Below are positions 23,702 to 36,094 of a DNA stretch of 64,000 nt, piece by piece. Positions within the stretch are counted from its first letter, which is position 1, and the number at the start of each line of letters is the position of its first letter. The DNA is from Piper betle (Eukaryota; Streptophyta; Magnoliopsida; Piperales; Piperaceae). The position numbers were made by a program, and so were the translations under genes. The stretch is taken from positions 48,743-112,742 of the forward strand of contig JAURVB010014878.1 in NCBI GenBank assembly GCA_033002965.1, read 5' to 3'. Under the pieces are notes generated by a model. That model did no database searches. It was not told the DNA's origin and saw nothing but the letters and a program-made list of their open reading frames with translations.

Positions 23702-24559
23702 GTCCTTTCAAGGGAAAGCTTTAGAAGGGTAGACCATCATAGTATTCAAACTTTAGTAATTTTGTTCTTGTGAGAACTTGAGTTTCTACTATATTAATTA
23801 TGAAACCTGTTTCGGTTTATATAAGGCTAGAGTTTCCCTTTTTTTATATTCTTTACGAAATTTGTTTTATTGTTTCAGTAAGAATATCTAATTATCTTAT
23901 CGAAGTGGTAAACTACACTGGTGAAAGATAAAATCCTAAAGTAATAAGTTTGAAATGTTAATTTTCTTATCAAAGCGGTAATTGCACCTTGGTGAAATAT
24001 TAAACAAATAGATAGTAAGGATATTATGATTAAAATATGAGTCTTGATCTAGTCACTTAAGTAAATCTAATTCATCAATATCTTTAATAGGCCAAATAAA
24101 ATTATTGTGACGATCCGTCTTGGATTTGGAAAGGTGGGTGTTATAGTTCTTTATTAATGTTTATTGTTTTGAATAATAAATATAATGGGGGGAATTTTCC
24201 CATATGATATTTTTTATTAGAAACAATTAACATCAATAAAAAATTAGTCCATATATGGAAAGGCTAGAAAAAATATAACACGGGAAAAATTAAGTTGAGC
24301 TACATCTCCTCTCATACGAGCTCATATATCTAATTTGAACATTTTTATTGGTCCCACATATTGTGATTTATCTTATGGAAAACAGAGTCCCTAAACAAGA
24401 AGTTAATAAAATTTGAGCAAATGAACTTTTTATTTATCTTTATGTTTATCTATATAAGGATTTTGTGCAGTGTGTATATGCTGTGGCCTGTCTACAGTAG
24501 TAGTTTCCAGTTTTAGAGAGCCGCGGAGCAGCAGACGGCCAAGTGAACAAGCGCTGAAT
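23702..24559. other. AT-rich DNA with possible LTR scrap
   Basis: A duplicated stretch (AATCTAATTATCTTATCGAAGTGGTAA / AATTTTCTTATCAAAGCGGTAA, about 23886 and 23957) and a TGTGACGATCCGTC..GGGTGTTATAG pair near 24107-24146 resemble gypsy LTR ends placed close together. No gene. Confidence 0.35.
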
Positions 24560-24589
24560 AGAAGACCGATGCCCGTGTAGTCAGCTCTA

Positions 24590-25330
24590 GCTTGGCCAGC
24601 CATGTCCCTCCTCCCTCCCCGCCTCCTCCAGGAGCTTCACCATCCCGTCCTGCTTCTCCACCTTGATCCTCTCTGACTGGTCCGCTATCTCCTCCAACTT
24701 CGACATGATTGCCGCCAGCGGCTTCTTCGTTGTGAATCGTCTCGCCTCCTACCAGCGCTCCTCCTTCCCGTCGTGGAATAGACCCGAGAGGTCGAACCAC
24801 AGCGATTGGAATATGATGTCGAAAGCATTCATGCATGAGACCTTCATCGGACCCAAGCTCTGCTCTTCCTCCATGAAAATGGAACCAGGGAGGCGTCTGC
24901 CTCTCCTCTTTCTCCCCCACCATGGGTACTCATCACAATCGGTCGGAACTCCTTCTTGAACCAAGCATTCTCCATGATCTTGCAAATGCTGATCCTGGTC
25001 ACTGGATTGGGATCGAGCAAGCAGCTTCAGAAACGTCAGCCGGGAACCACGCCGGCCACTTGAAGTCCCCACGAGTGATCTTCCGTTACATCTCCATCAG
25101 ATTGGAGTCGATGGAATGGGAGGTACCCGGCAAGGAGCACGAACAAGATCACCCCACAGGACCAGATACCAGCCTTGGCGCTGTCATAGCCCCGCCGGTT
25201 GATCACCTCCAGGCGCGATGTACGCCGGCGTTCCACATATCGTGTGCAGCAGCCCGTCTAGCCGGTGGGAGCGGTGGATCGTGCTGAGGCCGAAATCCTA
25301 TGCCATGCTGGACAGCAAAGAGATCACACT
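24590..25330 (-). pseudogene. CIPK (CBL-interacting protein kinase) pseudogene
   Basis: The minus strand carries the C-terminal half of a CIPK/SnRK3 kinase in order. First is a DFGLST activation-loop start (preceded by TAG) with [15 protein letters not shown]. Next is [18 protein letters not shown] with [14 protein letters not shown], then ..LVQEGV.. near the end of the kinase domain. The NAF segment follows (MNAFDII..WFDLSGLF), and finally RFTTKKPLAAIMSKLEEIA of the regulatory tail. Functional CIPKs bind calcium-loaded CBL sensors through NAF. These pieces lie in different frames, so several frameshifts separate them, the invariant DIWSCG aspartate is Gly, and the ATP-binding lobe is missing. 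GC content is higher than the surroundings, as in real plant exons. Confidence 0.85.
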
Positions 25331-25571
25331 TTTGACGTGTCACTTTTCTATTGACGCGTTCGTTGGGCGTCTAATATTCAGGCGTCTCCAAAATTTATTC
25401 ATCTACATAAGCTATAATCCTTTTGTAATACCCATATCTTCTCGGGGAAGCAGCTCTAAGTGGCCAATTTTAACCGTATTTCTGGTCTTGAGCCTCATCT
25501 TGCACACGGGCTTAAGCCTCGTATAGGCCGTCAAGTAAGAGCGAGAATTACTGCAACACGCCATGGCCGGC

Positions 25572-25834
25572 AGATAACATAAGATTTGTTGTTCCACTCA
25601 TGTACCTTAACAGCCCAATTATGAGTTTGGAGCAGCAAGCAACACACCACTGACGTTTCCATGCGGAGTTCTCATGGACCACATTTTTTCGAAAATGGAG
25701 AGCCAATCAGGCCATGAAATGCAGAAGGCCTTATTGTTCTTCATGCCACATCACCACTACGACTCTTCCAGCTTCGCAATGAACCATGCTAGTTTTTATA
25801 TACATGTCTACAGCTGTTGAATTAGATTTTTGAC
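25572..25834 (+). pseudogene. SAUR pseudogene, 5'-truncated
   Basis: Homology to the 11.1 and 45.3 kb SAURs begins abruptly inside the core at AGATAACATAAGATTTGTTG (DNxRFVVPL..YLxSPIM) and continues to the tail (KALLFFMPHHHYDSSSFAMN-like) and a TGA in the shared GAATxAGATTTTTGA context. The LFRMCED helix has been deleted between ATTATGA and GTTTGGAGC. The 5' half is missing and replaced by sequence adjoining the CIPK remnant. Non-functional. Confidence 0.8.
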
Positions 25835-27370
25835 AAGTACTTTCTGTCAAGCAAATAAAGACACTTTTGCCACATGGATATTTTAAAATATTTCTGACAA
25901 CACTATGCTTGGCATTATTTAAATGGGAAGCAACATAAAGAACATAAGCTTGTAGTTTAATCTTCCATATAAAAATCAGGATATAAATATTCCAAAACCT
26001 ATCTTTTAACTAAAAGGACAAAACTCATTGCAGCCATATTAGCGAAAAACGATTTTGCACTATGTACATTATAACGCAAAGTAGTATGAAACAAGGTGTA
26101 TTGCATTACATACATATGGAACAAAATGAAAGGTCTAGAATTCAAGAAAAATAATTTATATTGATTTAGTTCTAAAATTTACTAGAAAGCCTTGACCAGA
26201 GACCCATGAACTCATTGAAGCATATTATCAAAAACTATCATACCCCACAATAAACACTAAGGAAAACATAAAGAAGAAGAGAAAATGCAAAATGGCTGTA
26301 ACCAATCAATCAGTGACTGCTACCCAAAAAAATGTAAAGCTTAATGTTTATTTACAAAATGAAAGGACAAGAGTTATGATGGTAATATTTATTCATCACT
26401 AGAAAGGATTGACAATAGAGCTAATTAAGGACATAATTCGTTGAAGGATATTATGAAACAACTATATCACACTAAATATATCAAAATGCAAAACATTAAA
26501 AAAAGAAGAACATACAATAAAATGCACCAAACTTAAAGATTAATGTTAACGTACAAAACGATAGGGCAATAGCTACAATATCAAAATTTGTTTGAAATAA
26601 TTGATAAGAAAGCCAGTGATTCATTGAAATAAAATTTCTTCTCCACCAGATACTTAAAGGATGTTGAGAAAATTGATCTTAAAATAGGATCCACGTAATT
26701 ACAAATGATAAAATTTTCAAAAGGCGAGATGCCTTTCCTAATGCTAATCCTCCTCCTTTCTTCTTCTTCTACCAGATAACCCATAGTAATAAGAACTAAA
26801 CCTAATACAATTCCAAATAGAAAAACTTCAATCATTTCATCTGTTTGAAAGGGCAGAAAATCAATGTAATAGCTATCCTTAAACATTAATTCAAAACTAG
26901 GACCCATACAATTATAAATGACAAAATTTTTAATGGCCAAAAACCCTTCCTATGATTCTTAATGGTCTAACCTTCCTCCTTCGCCTGGGTTAAGATCAGA
27001 ATGCATAAGCAGTTTGTTAGGATACAAATATAATACATAATATTTAACATATGCAGAGTTATTAACATAACACAAATATTTACACTAACTACATATAAAA
27101 AAGCAACAGATAAAAGGAAGAAAACATTAATTACAGCAAAAATGCTCTAACCAATCACCAACTTCTATTCAGATGGCGCTCACAAAACAAGATAACGTCA
27201 AACGTACAGAAAGGAAGGTCAAGAACTATGAATTGACAAAGTAAAGACCCATTACATTACACGGATCAAAGTACTCATTGAAGCATAATATCAAGCACCC
27301 ATCCTACACTAAAGCAAGAACAGATCCGATTGTGATCAAGCGGGGGCTGTTGGTGGGCGGAAAGGTAGAG
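25835..27370. repeat. SAUR downstream segment, copy III
   Basis: Same order as 11513-12965, including the TGCAAAATGGCTG(C/T)AACCAATCAATCAGTGAC landmark. It also carries the petG-like stretch (about 26770-26880), absent from copy I. Confidence 0.7.
26790..26838 (-). other. Plastid petG-like fragment
   Basis: On the minus strand an ATG opens MIEVFLFGIVLGL, the exact start of the chloroplast cytochrome b6f subunit PetG, with DNA that also looks plastid-like for about 45 bases before diverging. PetG is a plastid-encoded 37-residue membrane peptide; only its first third is present. A second copy is inverted at 36249-36297. Confidence 0.5.
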
Positions 27371-27600
27371 GGAGAGGTTGATTCAAGCCTTGTGGCATTG
27401 GTGGCGCTTGAGGGACGAGGGACTGCACGGCGTCCCACTCAGCGGGGCAGCAGGTGGAGATGAGGCAGAGGGCCAGCGCCAAGTTCAGGTGCCGGCACGC
27501 CGCGGCGCCCCGGCCGTGCAGCTGCTCGCATTCCGCCCATGCCCGCTGCTGCCGCTTGCACCCGCCTTGACGTTGTGCGCCGATCGGGAAGCTCACTCCC
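27371..27600 (-). pseudogene. Cysteine-rich CHCH-like pseudogene, copy III
   Basis: The minus strand reads KRQQRAWAECEQLHGRGAAA, then CRHLNLALALCLISTCCPAE, then WDAVQSL. Relative to copy I, about 20 bases encoding the next cysteine (..LCTSANTS..) are deleted, shifting the frame before LKRHQCHKA. The paired, spaced cysteines suggest a CHCH/Cx9C-type mitochondrial or intermembrane-space protein, by pattern only. No initiating exon is visible. A decayed third copy lies at 51990-52075. Confidence 0.55.
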
Positions 27601-27750
27601 AGATGGGTTATTATTCATAAGGTCACTGCCACCACTTAGAAAATATTTTGGTAAATTTCGTATAAATTTCAATATTTTTTATTACAAATGACCAAAAATT
27701 TAAATTTATATCAGATATTATAATCAGATCTTTTTCACATGGAGTAAAAT

Positions 27751-29376
27751 AGTAATACTCGGCAGCTTTGCACCTGGAAGAAAGATTGAAACTGAAATCA
27801 AAACGTACAGGTGCAGGACAAATTTTATAAACAGTTCCAATCTGCGCTACCATGAGAAGGTAAAATTTGTGACACTTAACAATTGTGCTCACGACAAAAA
27901 ATACAAAAAAATAGAAAAAATTTCAATGGAATGATTTACCCGCCGCACCTTTCAGAACTGTTATACCTACCAAAAGAAAATGAGGCCACATCATATTATG
28001 AGTTGCGAAGATGCACTCCAAGATAATGCAACTCTTTGTGGGTGTAGGCCAATACAGATAAACCAAGCATAAAAGTATTAGACTAAATAAAATTCATGAC
28101 TTAATTCTAAAAGAGCATTTGGCCTGTAGAACTCCACACCACTTTGCAGAGGTATGCTGGAAAGCAAGTTCCTTTTTCACTAAGTCCTTACTTTAGTAAT
28201 ATTATCTACGTTTCCAAGGAGGCAAGTACTAATATTATTTCATTAGGAGTTCGTTCAAACATGCTACATAGTAACACGATATCATCGACACTCCATCACA
28301 ACTCAGCTGGGGTAATTGTAAGTAAGAATTCAACCTCACATGTAAATAACAATGAAAGAGATAATAAAACAAAGCACACAAGAATTTTAAGTGCTTTGGA
28401 AACTGCCAACAGCCCTCTTCTATAGCCTCAAGGTAAGATTAACAGGAATTCGCTAGGCCTTCTTCGTTATACACCGTACATTTGCTTTGGATCACAAGAA
28501 AATTCCACATGTACTAGCTTCTTACACTCTAGGAAAGACAACTTTCATCCTTCTGCAGTTCTTTGCAATATGATTTTAGCAAAAATGAAGATTACAAGAG
28601 CCGTTAGAGAACACACTAGCTAGAAGATGAAGTCAAGACTCGTGTAATTCCTCCCCATTGTCTCCAATCCCTATTTATAGAGAAAAAAGGCTTTATTGTT
28701 CTTCAACAACAATTTAAAGAAATTCTGGATTGAAAAGATTAACTTTTCTGGGATAAAAAATAGCCATTTAAGAAATCCATCTTCTGCATTTGGATTCTGA
28801 ACGTTGTTACAAACTCAGCCACTCCTCACTTCTTGTTTTAAGATCCATCCCAAGTATCCAAGGCTAATTATGGCCTTGAATTTTGATCATACGAGTCTTT
28901 AAAATGCTGAAGTGATAATATTATAGAAAGTTCACAAGTCATGTCGAAAACTTGCAAATCAACAAGCGGCATTTCCCAGAGCCAGATGCCTTTTTGATGC
29001 AAACCACGACAACGAGGAAAGGAAGATACCTCATGTCTTATGCTTTCTGCAAATATTTTAGATCTCCATCATTGACAACAATGCAAGGGACCATGTTAGC
29101 AATTGCAAATCTTTGGCATAGGTTGCTGAGTTTATCTGTTAGTCTAATAGAAAATCTAGAGTACGATTGTGTACAGAAACTGAGTTCTCACTTTATCTGT
29201 AATTTTAGTAGCATTTAACGGCATCAAGGACACAAATTTTCTTCATGAATTCATGAACAATAGTCGGTTATTCACTTTTCAACACTTTTGACAACCTAGC
29301 TATTACTATCACAATCACTCCCAGTTTTTGGCCACCACATAGTCACCCACATTCATAATTTATAATTGTTTCCCAT
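27751..29376. repeat. Segmental duplication, copy A (pairs with 60373-62082)
   Basis: Same sequence in the same order as 60373-62082 with scattered substitutions and indels, e.g. GGCAGCTTTGCACCTGGAA, ACACTTAACAATTGTGCTC and GACAACTTTCATCCTTC. No coding frame survives in both copies. Together with the adjacent copia element it forms one duplicated block. Confidence 0.85.
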
Positions 29377-29619
29377 TGTTGAAATCTTAATGATTTTAAC
29401 TGATAGGATAACAACTAGAGTAGATAGTAAAAGGTCAAATGTTTCTCTTAGCATATTGACCTTTAGTTTATTCCGATATTTATAGGGGTTAGACGTACAT
29501 GAGAGGGATCACAAATTTGTGATCCCATGAGAATAGTAACAACTAACCATTTCCTAACATACATCCATAACACACTCAACTAAGTACTTGAGGAAGTCAA
29601 CAGTACGACTTTCTCAACA
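29377..29619 (-). repeat. 3' LTR of copia copy A
   Basis: Runs TGTTGAAATC..TTTCTCAACA on the plus strand, so both ends are TGTTGA/TCAACA inverted. It contains a 22-bp perfect palindrome (29505-29526, core GGATCACAAATTTGTGATCC). Confidence 0.9.
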
Positions 29620-29749
29620 GTCCCCGTCAAGTTGAGCTTAGTTAACAAGGTTCAACTTGGAACATAACTCTTCATGTCTAGCTCTTGGCAGTGCTTTAGT
29701 GAAGATGTCAGCAACCTGAATTCTTGTACTTATATGTTGAGGCATATGG

Positions 29750-32480
29750 TCACATCTGCAACTCTATCCCTTACGAAGTGAAAATCAATCTTGTGTTCTT
29801 ATCTGTCATAAAAAGCTGGATTGGTAGCTATATGGATAGCTGCTTGATTATCACACCATAGGCACATAGGAACTTAATAGGAAATCCAATTCTCCCAATA
29901 ACTGTTTTACCCACATCACCTCAGTTGTTGCCTTAGCAACAGATCTGTATTCAGCCTTTGCACTCATCTGTATTCAGATCTGTACTTAGCTGTTTGCTTC
30001 TTACTTTTCCACATCACAATACTTCCCCCAATAAGAATACAATAGCCACTCGTAGACCTTCAATCATAACAGCTTCCTGCCCCCGTTAGAGTCTACAAAA
30101 ATTGCATCTCAAGAGGGTGCCTTCCTTTCTAGCAAAACAGTCTCACATCTGATGTCCTTCATTTGGCTCCAGTTTAATTGATACTTCAACAGGTGCATCT
30201 GCAGCTTTTATATTTTCACACTTAGTTTCTACTAGGAGGATTTTTGTACTTTTGTTGCAGATCAATAATAGCAGGAGTAACTAGGTCACTGGTTCTTCAC
30301 TGGTTGGAAAAGGGATTGGGGATGTTTCAGCGATGAAAGGAAGCTTTTTGGACCAGTTTTTGAATAGTAGGATGTATCCTCAAAGAAAGTAACATCTGAT
30401 GTCACAAATAGTATTCTTAAAGTTGGGTTGTAACACTTATATCCTTTTTGATATCGTGAATATCCTAAAAAAATACACTTGACACGATTTAGGAGAACTT
30501 GTCGTGCTTGTGATAAAAAATATGTGCAAAATAGATACACCCAAAGACCTTTGGTTTCACATGAAAGATTGGCTTGTTAGGGAATAGAACAAAATAAGTA
30601 TTTGGCTTTGAATTTTTGAGCTTGACAGTCTATTAATCAAATAACAGGCTGTTAATAATGCTTCAGGCCAAAACTGTTTTGTGATAGACATATTAGATAA
30701 CAGACACATTTTCATTTCCATGAGATGTCCTTGTTTGCGTCCACCTACTCCATTTTGCTGTGGAGTATGTGCGCAAGACGTTCCATGGATAATGCCATTT
30801 TGATGTAGAATGTTGGTTAGACTTGTACTCGAGAGCATTGCCAGTCCTTAGAGTTCTAATCATTGTAGAATGCTGTGTCTTAATCTCATTTAGATAGGTT
30901 TGAAAACAGTTGAGAACTTCAGCTCTATTGTGAAGAAGATATAATCAACACATCCTAGTGTAGTCATCAATAAGTATTAAATAGTAGTTAAATTGAGAGG
31001 CATTTTATACAATAATAGGTAGGTCCCCATACATCTTAGTGAACAAGATCAAAAGTCTTTGAGGATCGTGACTGTACATTTATTGGAAAAGATATCCTAG
31101 GATGCTTAGAAACTTGACATGACTCACATTCTAGACTCGAAGACTGACTTCAAAGAAGGAACGACTAATTACAACTTGGATAAACTAGGATGCCCCAATC
31201 GACTATGCCATCATGTTGCTGACTCTTGAGTTGCACAGACTTTAACCACAACAGCTTTTGGTTTGCTTATTTCCAGAAAATACATACCTCTCCTATTGCA
31301 TCCATGCCCAATCACCTTTCTGGTTGTTACATCATGAAATACACACTTGGTTTTAGTAAACATTACTGAACAGTTTAGAGACATAGACAGCTTACAAACT
31401 GACAATAAACTGGTTGGAAATGAGGTGACATACGACACATCTCCAAGAACAAGATGTGGTGTTATCTCTGCTCTTCGTTTGCCCAAGGCAGGGAGTAGGG
31501 TTAATCAGCTAATATAATTTTCTTGAAAAACCAGATGAACACTCTTGGATTACCAATGATGTGATCTAAGGCATCTGAATCTATAAGCCAAGATGTAGAT
31601 GAAGATGGATCATTGCTGGTTGTGCCCCCATAAACAAAAGCAGTGGACGGCAAGATGGTTTCAGGTCAAGCCATTTTCAACAGGTGCTCGAAATCTTCAT
31701 GAGAAAGAGTCACTAAATTCCAGAATTCGATGTAGCAGAAGGTTGTCCATTTATAATAGGGGCTGCACTGATTTGTGTGGATGAAACTTGGTTGTGCAAC
31801 TGCTCTGTCCAATCAGGTTTCCCATGTTTATGCCAACATTTATCTTCTGTATGCCCTGTTGCATGACAGAAATCACAATACCTGTCTTCTTTCTTGATGC
31901 TTGTTCTCCCACCACCATGGCCGGCTCCCGCTCGACCTCTGCCTCTCACCCTTGAAGGGTTTAAAGGAGGTCTAGTGTTGACAACCAGGGTATTATTCTT
32001 TTGTTCTTGAGGAACATCTGCGTGCACTGATATTCTTGGCAATCTTGAAAAGGCCACATTAAGTGGAGGTAGTTCGGTACTTGATAATAATTGATTCTTC
32101 GCAGATGCATACTGCGAATGTAGTCCCAATAAGAAAGAAACAACTTTGAGTTGTTCTCTTTGTCTCTTCCACATCTCCAGACTAAGCGGAAACGACTAGT
32201 ACAAGTTCAACTCTTCCCATCTTCCTTTAAACAAAACTATAGTAGTCCTTCAAAGACTTGGAGCCTTGCTTCATTTTGAAAATTTCTTCACACAACTCAT
32301 ATATACGATTGACATTTTTATCAGAGGCAAAAGAATCACTTACAGAAGAATACACCTTTTAAGGAGTGTAGAGTAAATGACATCTGCACTGCATGTGGCT
32401 CCATAGAGTTCCAAAGCTAGGAACGCACCTCCATTAAACTCCTCAATATAGTGAAGTTCACGCTTCGAGATGAGAAAAGT
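29750..32480 (-). pseudogene. Copia gag-pol remnant, copy A
   Basis: Gag (UBN2 type) runs down from about 32300 with GSKSLKDYY and VVSFLLGLHSQYASAKNQLL, then a zinc knuckle CDFCHATGHTEDKC near 31850. The gag-pre-integrase segment (GHGCNRRGMYFLE) is at 31211-31486. The integrase end (HQNGIIHGTSCAHTPQQNGV) is near 30557-30838, with LNRVKCIFLGYSRYQKGYKCY near 30420-30490. Only about 250 bases then separate this from RNase H motifs (TSG.C.F.GG.., ..CDNQ-type) near 29800-30060. The RT catalytic core that should lie between is gone. Multiple stops. Confidence 0.85.
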
Positions 32481-32489
32481 TCAAATCGC

Positions 32490-32650
32490 AGCATATTGAA
32501 CTTAAGTATATTCAGATATTTATAAGGGTTACACATACATGAGAGGGATCACAAATTCACACGAGAATAGCAACTAACAATTTCCTAACATACATCCATA
32601 ACACACTCAACTAAGTAGTTGAACAAGTCAGTAGTACAACTTTCTCAACA
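32490..32650 (-). repeat. 5' LTR of copia copy A, truncated
   Basis: Matches the part of 29377-29619 from GCATATTGA to TTTCTCAACA. The other end of the LTR (about 80 bases on the internal side) is missing, and the palindrome is decayed. The outer end and target duplication are intact. Confidence 0.8.
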
Positions 32651-33054
32651 CCCATAATGCTAGAACTAGTCCACATCAAATGACTTTTGTTCAAAATTAA
32701 CTAAGAATCTAAAAGCTAAAGAGAGAACAAACATTTTAAAACTGGAAACAAACTCCTCTGACTTGCTTATTGCCTTTCCATCCCACCTTATCCCAAATGA
32801 TGGGGCAGGGGGCATGGATCCTATTCCACCATAAGAGTTGAGGATGTGTGTGAGAATAGATGATAATTTTCATAGTCAAATGCCTTTCCTTACATCAATT
32901 CTCTTCTATTTGATAGCACAAAAACATTGGCTGAGTTTCCAATAGCAACGAAAAAATTTAGCACAAAAACATTGGCTGAGTTTCCAATAGCAATGCAAAC
33001 ATTTACAAACACATGTACTTATACCCAAATACTTAAAATCTGAAAGCAAACAAA
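32651..33054. other. Spacer with a 47-bp tandem duplication
   Basis: TTTAGCACAAAAACATTGGC..CCAATAGCAA occurs twice in tandem (about 32916-33000). Otherwise no feature seen. Confidence 0.6.
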
Positions 33055-35600
33055 GAAAATGGTTGGGACTTTCTTTAAAAGACAGAACAAACAACTCCGA
33101 GGAAGCTGCCTGAAACCATTCGAGCAATAAATTTTAGATAAATCATTTTCTTATAATGGTAATGATAATGAACAAAAGCTTTTCACCACAAACCTCAAAT
33201 AGAGAAAAAGAGTGAGGGTCATATTCATCAAACCCATCTAACAAAGAAAAAATGTTAAAGCGCCGAAATACTTCATTGCTGACATCAAGATTTTCAACCA
33301 GTCTATTTCTGAAGGATACATCATGAGGAAGCTTCAGGCATCCCAAGACCTGTAGAAAGACCTCCATGGATGGCTATAATGCCAGCTCCAATCATCTCTC
33401 TATAAACAAATAATGATGAGGATGTTCTGTGGACAAATAGAAACCCTTGACATAATAAAACCTAATTATCTCTCAAATATGGCACTCTCCATGTAAAATA
33501 AAAGTAATTTCAAAGATAACTAAGCTCATAAACTGAAAGCAAAATAAATGCATAAAATTGCAAATGATGGTGATAGACTGATAGTGATGATTTCAAAATA
33601 TGATGCATCAATCTAAAGCTAGACTAAGGAAAGATTTTTGTGGAGGAAGTCAATAAAAAAGTAATAAGTATGTTTGCCAATTGTATGGTGGAGTGTTCCA
33701 CACGCAACTGTTTGGGATTTGATAGGTAAACATTGTTGAAGATGGGTATATGGGTCAAGACTTAGTCGGCAGTATGCCTTGGTAGTGTTTACTTCATATA
33801 TATTGGGAAGTTCAGTAGTCAATAATAATCTTAGTTAATTAGTGTCCATCTCAGACTTAAAGTCCTTTTGTACATTAATATTGAAGCTGGAACAACCTGA
33901 AAGATAATATTAAACAAAATAAAAAATATATATATAACACTACAATAGAAACCCTAAAAGAAGTCTCCATTTTTTCAACCAAAAGCAAAAAAAAAGACAG
34001 AGAGAGACTTCTAGGAAAAAGAAAGGAACAAAGGGGCATATTGTTAGGTCTAATAAGGAGAATGCAAAAACTTCCATCATCCCTTTCTAATATTGAGACA
34101 TGTTTAGAAATGAAGAAGCGTATCATCTATTGTCAAGTGGCAATCTTCCTGAACTGAACACAAAAATAGGTTCAACCCAAGAAAATGTTTTTTCGTATCT
34201 CTGTAAGCATAAGCCTAGATACAAAATAAATTAAATTATAAAATATAAAAACATAAATGCTTTAAAAGGATAAACGTCTAAGCTATACAAAATTTGGACA
34301 TTTTTACAATTGTGGGATTCTCACTACGTCCTTGACACCATACATTTGATAATAAGTACAGCATTTGTTTCATTTTATGAGCTAATACAGAGCTCTACCA
34401 AGTAGGAAATTTATGGTGTACTAACACTTCACCAAACAAATCTCTAATTCATAGGTAGGGTCCTAGCAAGAAGAAATTGTAACAAAAACAAGGTCGAGGA
34501 CACATTTGATTTCAGATCCTGAACCTTGCAGTAAGAAATAAGGAAGAAGCTGCCAGCCAAGAATAAGGCAAGAAGAGAAGAAGGAAAACAGCCGTGGAGG
34601 TTAAATACTCTTGTATTGCAATAATGAAAATATGCCTCATAACCTCTGCCATAGCCTTACGTGTGTATATGTATTGACTCATTCCTAAAACAACTAGGTA
34701 AATAAAACAACTCTCTAACTTATGTATAACCCCTCATAAGAATAGATTCACTTAACTATAAGACTCTTCAAACTATGGAAACAACTAAATAGACAAAAGA
34801 TAAACTCAATGCAAAATAAGTAAAACAATACCATACATAGAATGCTCTCACTTCTTAAAATAGTCTTACTCAATTTAATCAACATCTAACGAACTAGAAG
34901 AAGATGAAGATAGATCGTCAAACTCATGAAGATGCCCCAATCAATCTATTTGAAATCAAGTATCAACAATCCTAATGTGAAATTCATGTGATTACAAATG
35001 GCACGCAATTCCTGATGCCAACCTCCCTTACTATGGGTTATGACAATAATGCACCAGCATTGGCACAGTTAGGATACTTGCCCTTCTCCCTTGGATAAAA
35101 CTGCAAACTCGTACTGCTAACTCAACGAATCCTACTGCAACTCAAATTAGCATGAATAACTTATGACAGCAAATTTGACATAAAAGGACTCCAAATTAAG
35201 CTCAACATGAAGGTGATGCAGATTGAGACGTACATAAAACAGTAACCGCTGGCATTTTACTGTTGAAACCGTTAGGGAGGAAGCTTAATGCGGCTTTCAT
35301 ATCTTCGAGTAGCTCCAGATGTACTTTTCGCCGACTTTTTTGACCGAAACCAGTAGAGGTAATAGTTAGCAACTATAAAGAAATCTTTTCATTGACTATT
35401 GGCAGAAAGTTACTTTTAACATAATCAATCAGAATACTGCAAGTTCTGCAACTTACATTGAAGCAGGCCCCCATTAGAGAGGCTGTAAGATATAATGCCT
35501 AGATTTGCACCTTGACTTCTGGCCGTCTCGCAGAATTTCAAGGCAATGTTTACTTTTCCAGCTTGACCTGCGGCATCTATCAGAAGCACTAAGAAAATCT
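33055..35600 (-). pseudogene. MRL1-like PPR protein pseudogene (exon relics)
   Basis: Three exon-like pieces lie in the right order for a minus-strand gene. Around 35457-35589: LIDAAGQAGKVNIALKFCE.. then GANLGIISYS. A 1-base gain shifts the next residues (SLMGAC in the neighbouring frame), which end at a GTAAGT donor. Around 33190-33420: FVYREMIGAGII, a 1-base shift, then MEVFLQVLGCLKLPHDVSFR and NRLVENL..; and SLLDGFDEYDPHSFSLFEV. Around 33060-33125: EAASSELFVLSFKESP. These match plant MRL1, a chloroplast PPR protein needed for rbcL mRNA stability in its characterised orthologues. Most PPR exons between are missing, and the C-terminal portion is lost beyond 33055. Recognition is from memory of the family. 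Confidence 0.7.
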
Positions 35601-36094
35601 GCACTAAACAGTAAACCATAAGTCGTGTTGAGAAACATAAAAACAAAACTAAGTTATACGTAGTACAAGCAAACATTTCACCAATTGGCTGCTTACACCC
35701 TTTGGCATGATGATACAAACCCATGTAAACAAAGTGAGCATGTTTTATGACACATGTCATTCCTGACACAATCCAGAGGGAAAAATTAGATGAAGTTTTA
35801 GCACAATCACTACGTAACTGATTACATCTCCAACTTGTTGGATAGCCACTATAGCATGATTGCTAAAATTGATATATTAATAAAGTCAACTATATTTTGA
35901 AGCAAAGCCGGATAAGAAGAAATCTGTTTGCTTCATCAGCTTTAAAAAAATTACAGCACATTTGGGAACCATTGACCAAGTCAGGACATTCACAAACGAG
36001 GGGGGTGGGAAGTTGTAAGGCCACATGGCCAAATACCTTCATCAGGTACAACTCCATTTTTGCTTCGTTGACATTGTACACCATGAAGAGCAAA
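35601..36094. other. Unassigned DNA
   Basis: A minus-strand frame (about 35890-36100) contains CPDLVNGSQMCCNFFKADEA, which looks somewhat protein-like, but I recognise no family. It may belong to the MRL1-like relic or be chance. Confidence 0.3.

Larger units (their letters stand above)
29377..32650 (-). mobile_element. Ty1/copia element lacking reverse transcriptase, copy A
   Basis: A minus-strand element with 3' LTR 29377-29619 and a shortened 5' LTR 32490-32650, flanked by CCCAT at 29372-29376 and 32651-32655. A polypurine tract (TTGACGGGGAC on the minus strand) abuts the 3' LTR. Gag, gag-pre-integrase, part of integrase and RNase H remnants are present in copia order, but the RT domain is absent. 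Internal stops and frameshifts make it inactive. Confidence 0.9.

Noticed and set aside
24663..25526. Plus-strand frames over the CIPK relic
   Set aside because: The minus strand carries the recognisable kinase motifs; these are antisense shadows.
28144..28425. 93-codon frame (and a related 77-codon one at 60958)
   Set aside because: It lies in the duplicated segment; the two copies diverge by frame-shifting indels and the composition is not protein-like.
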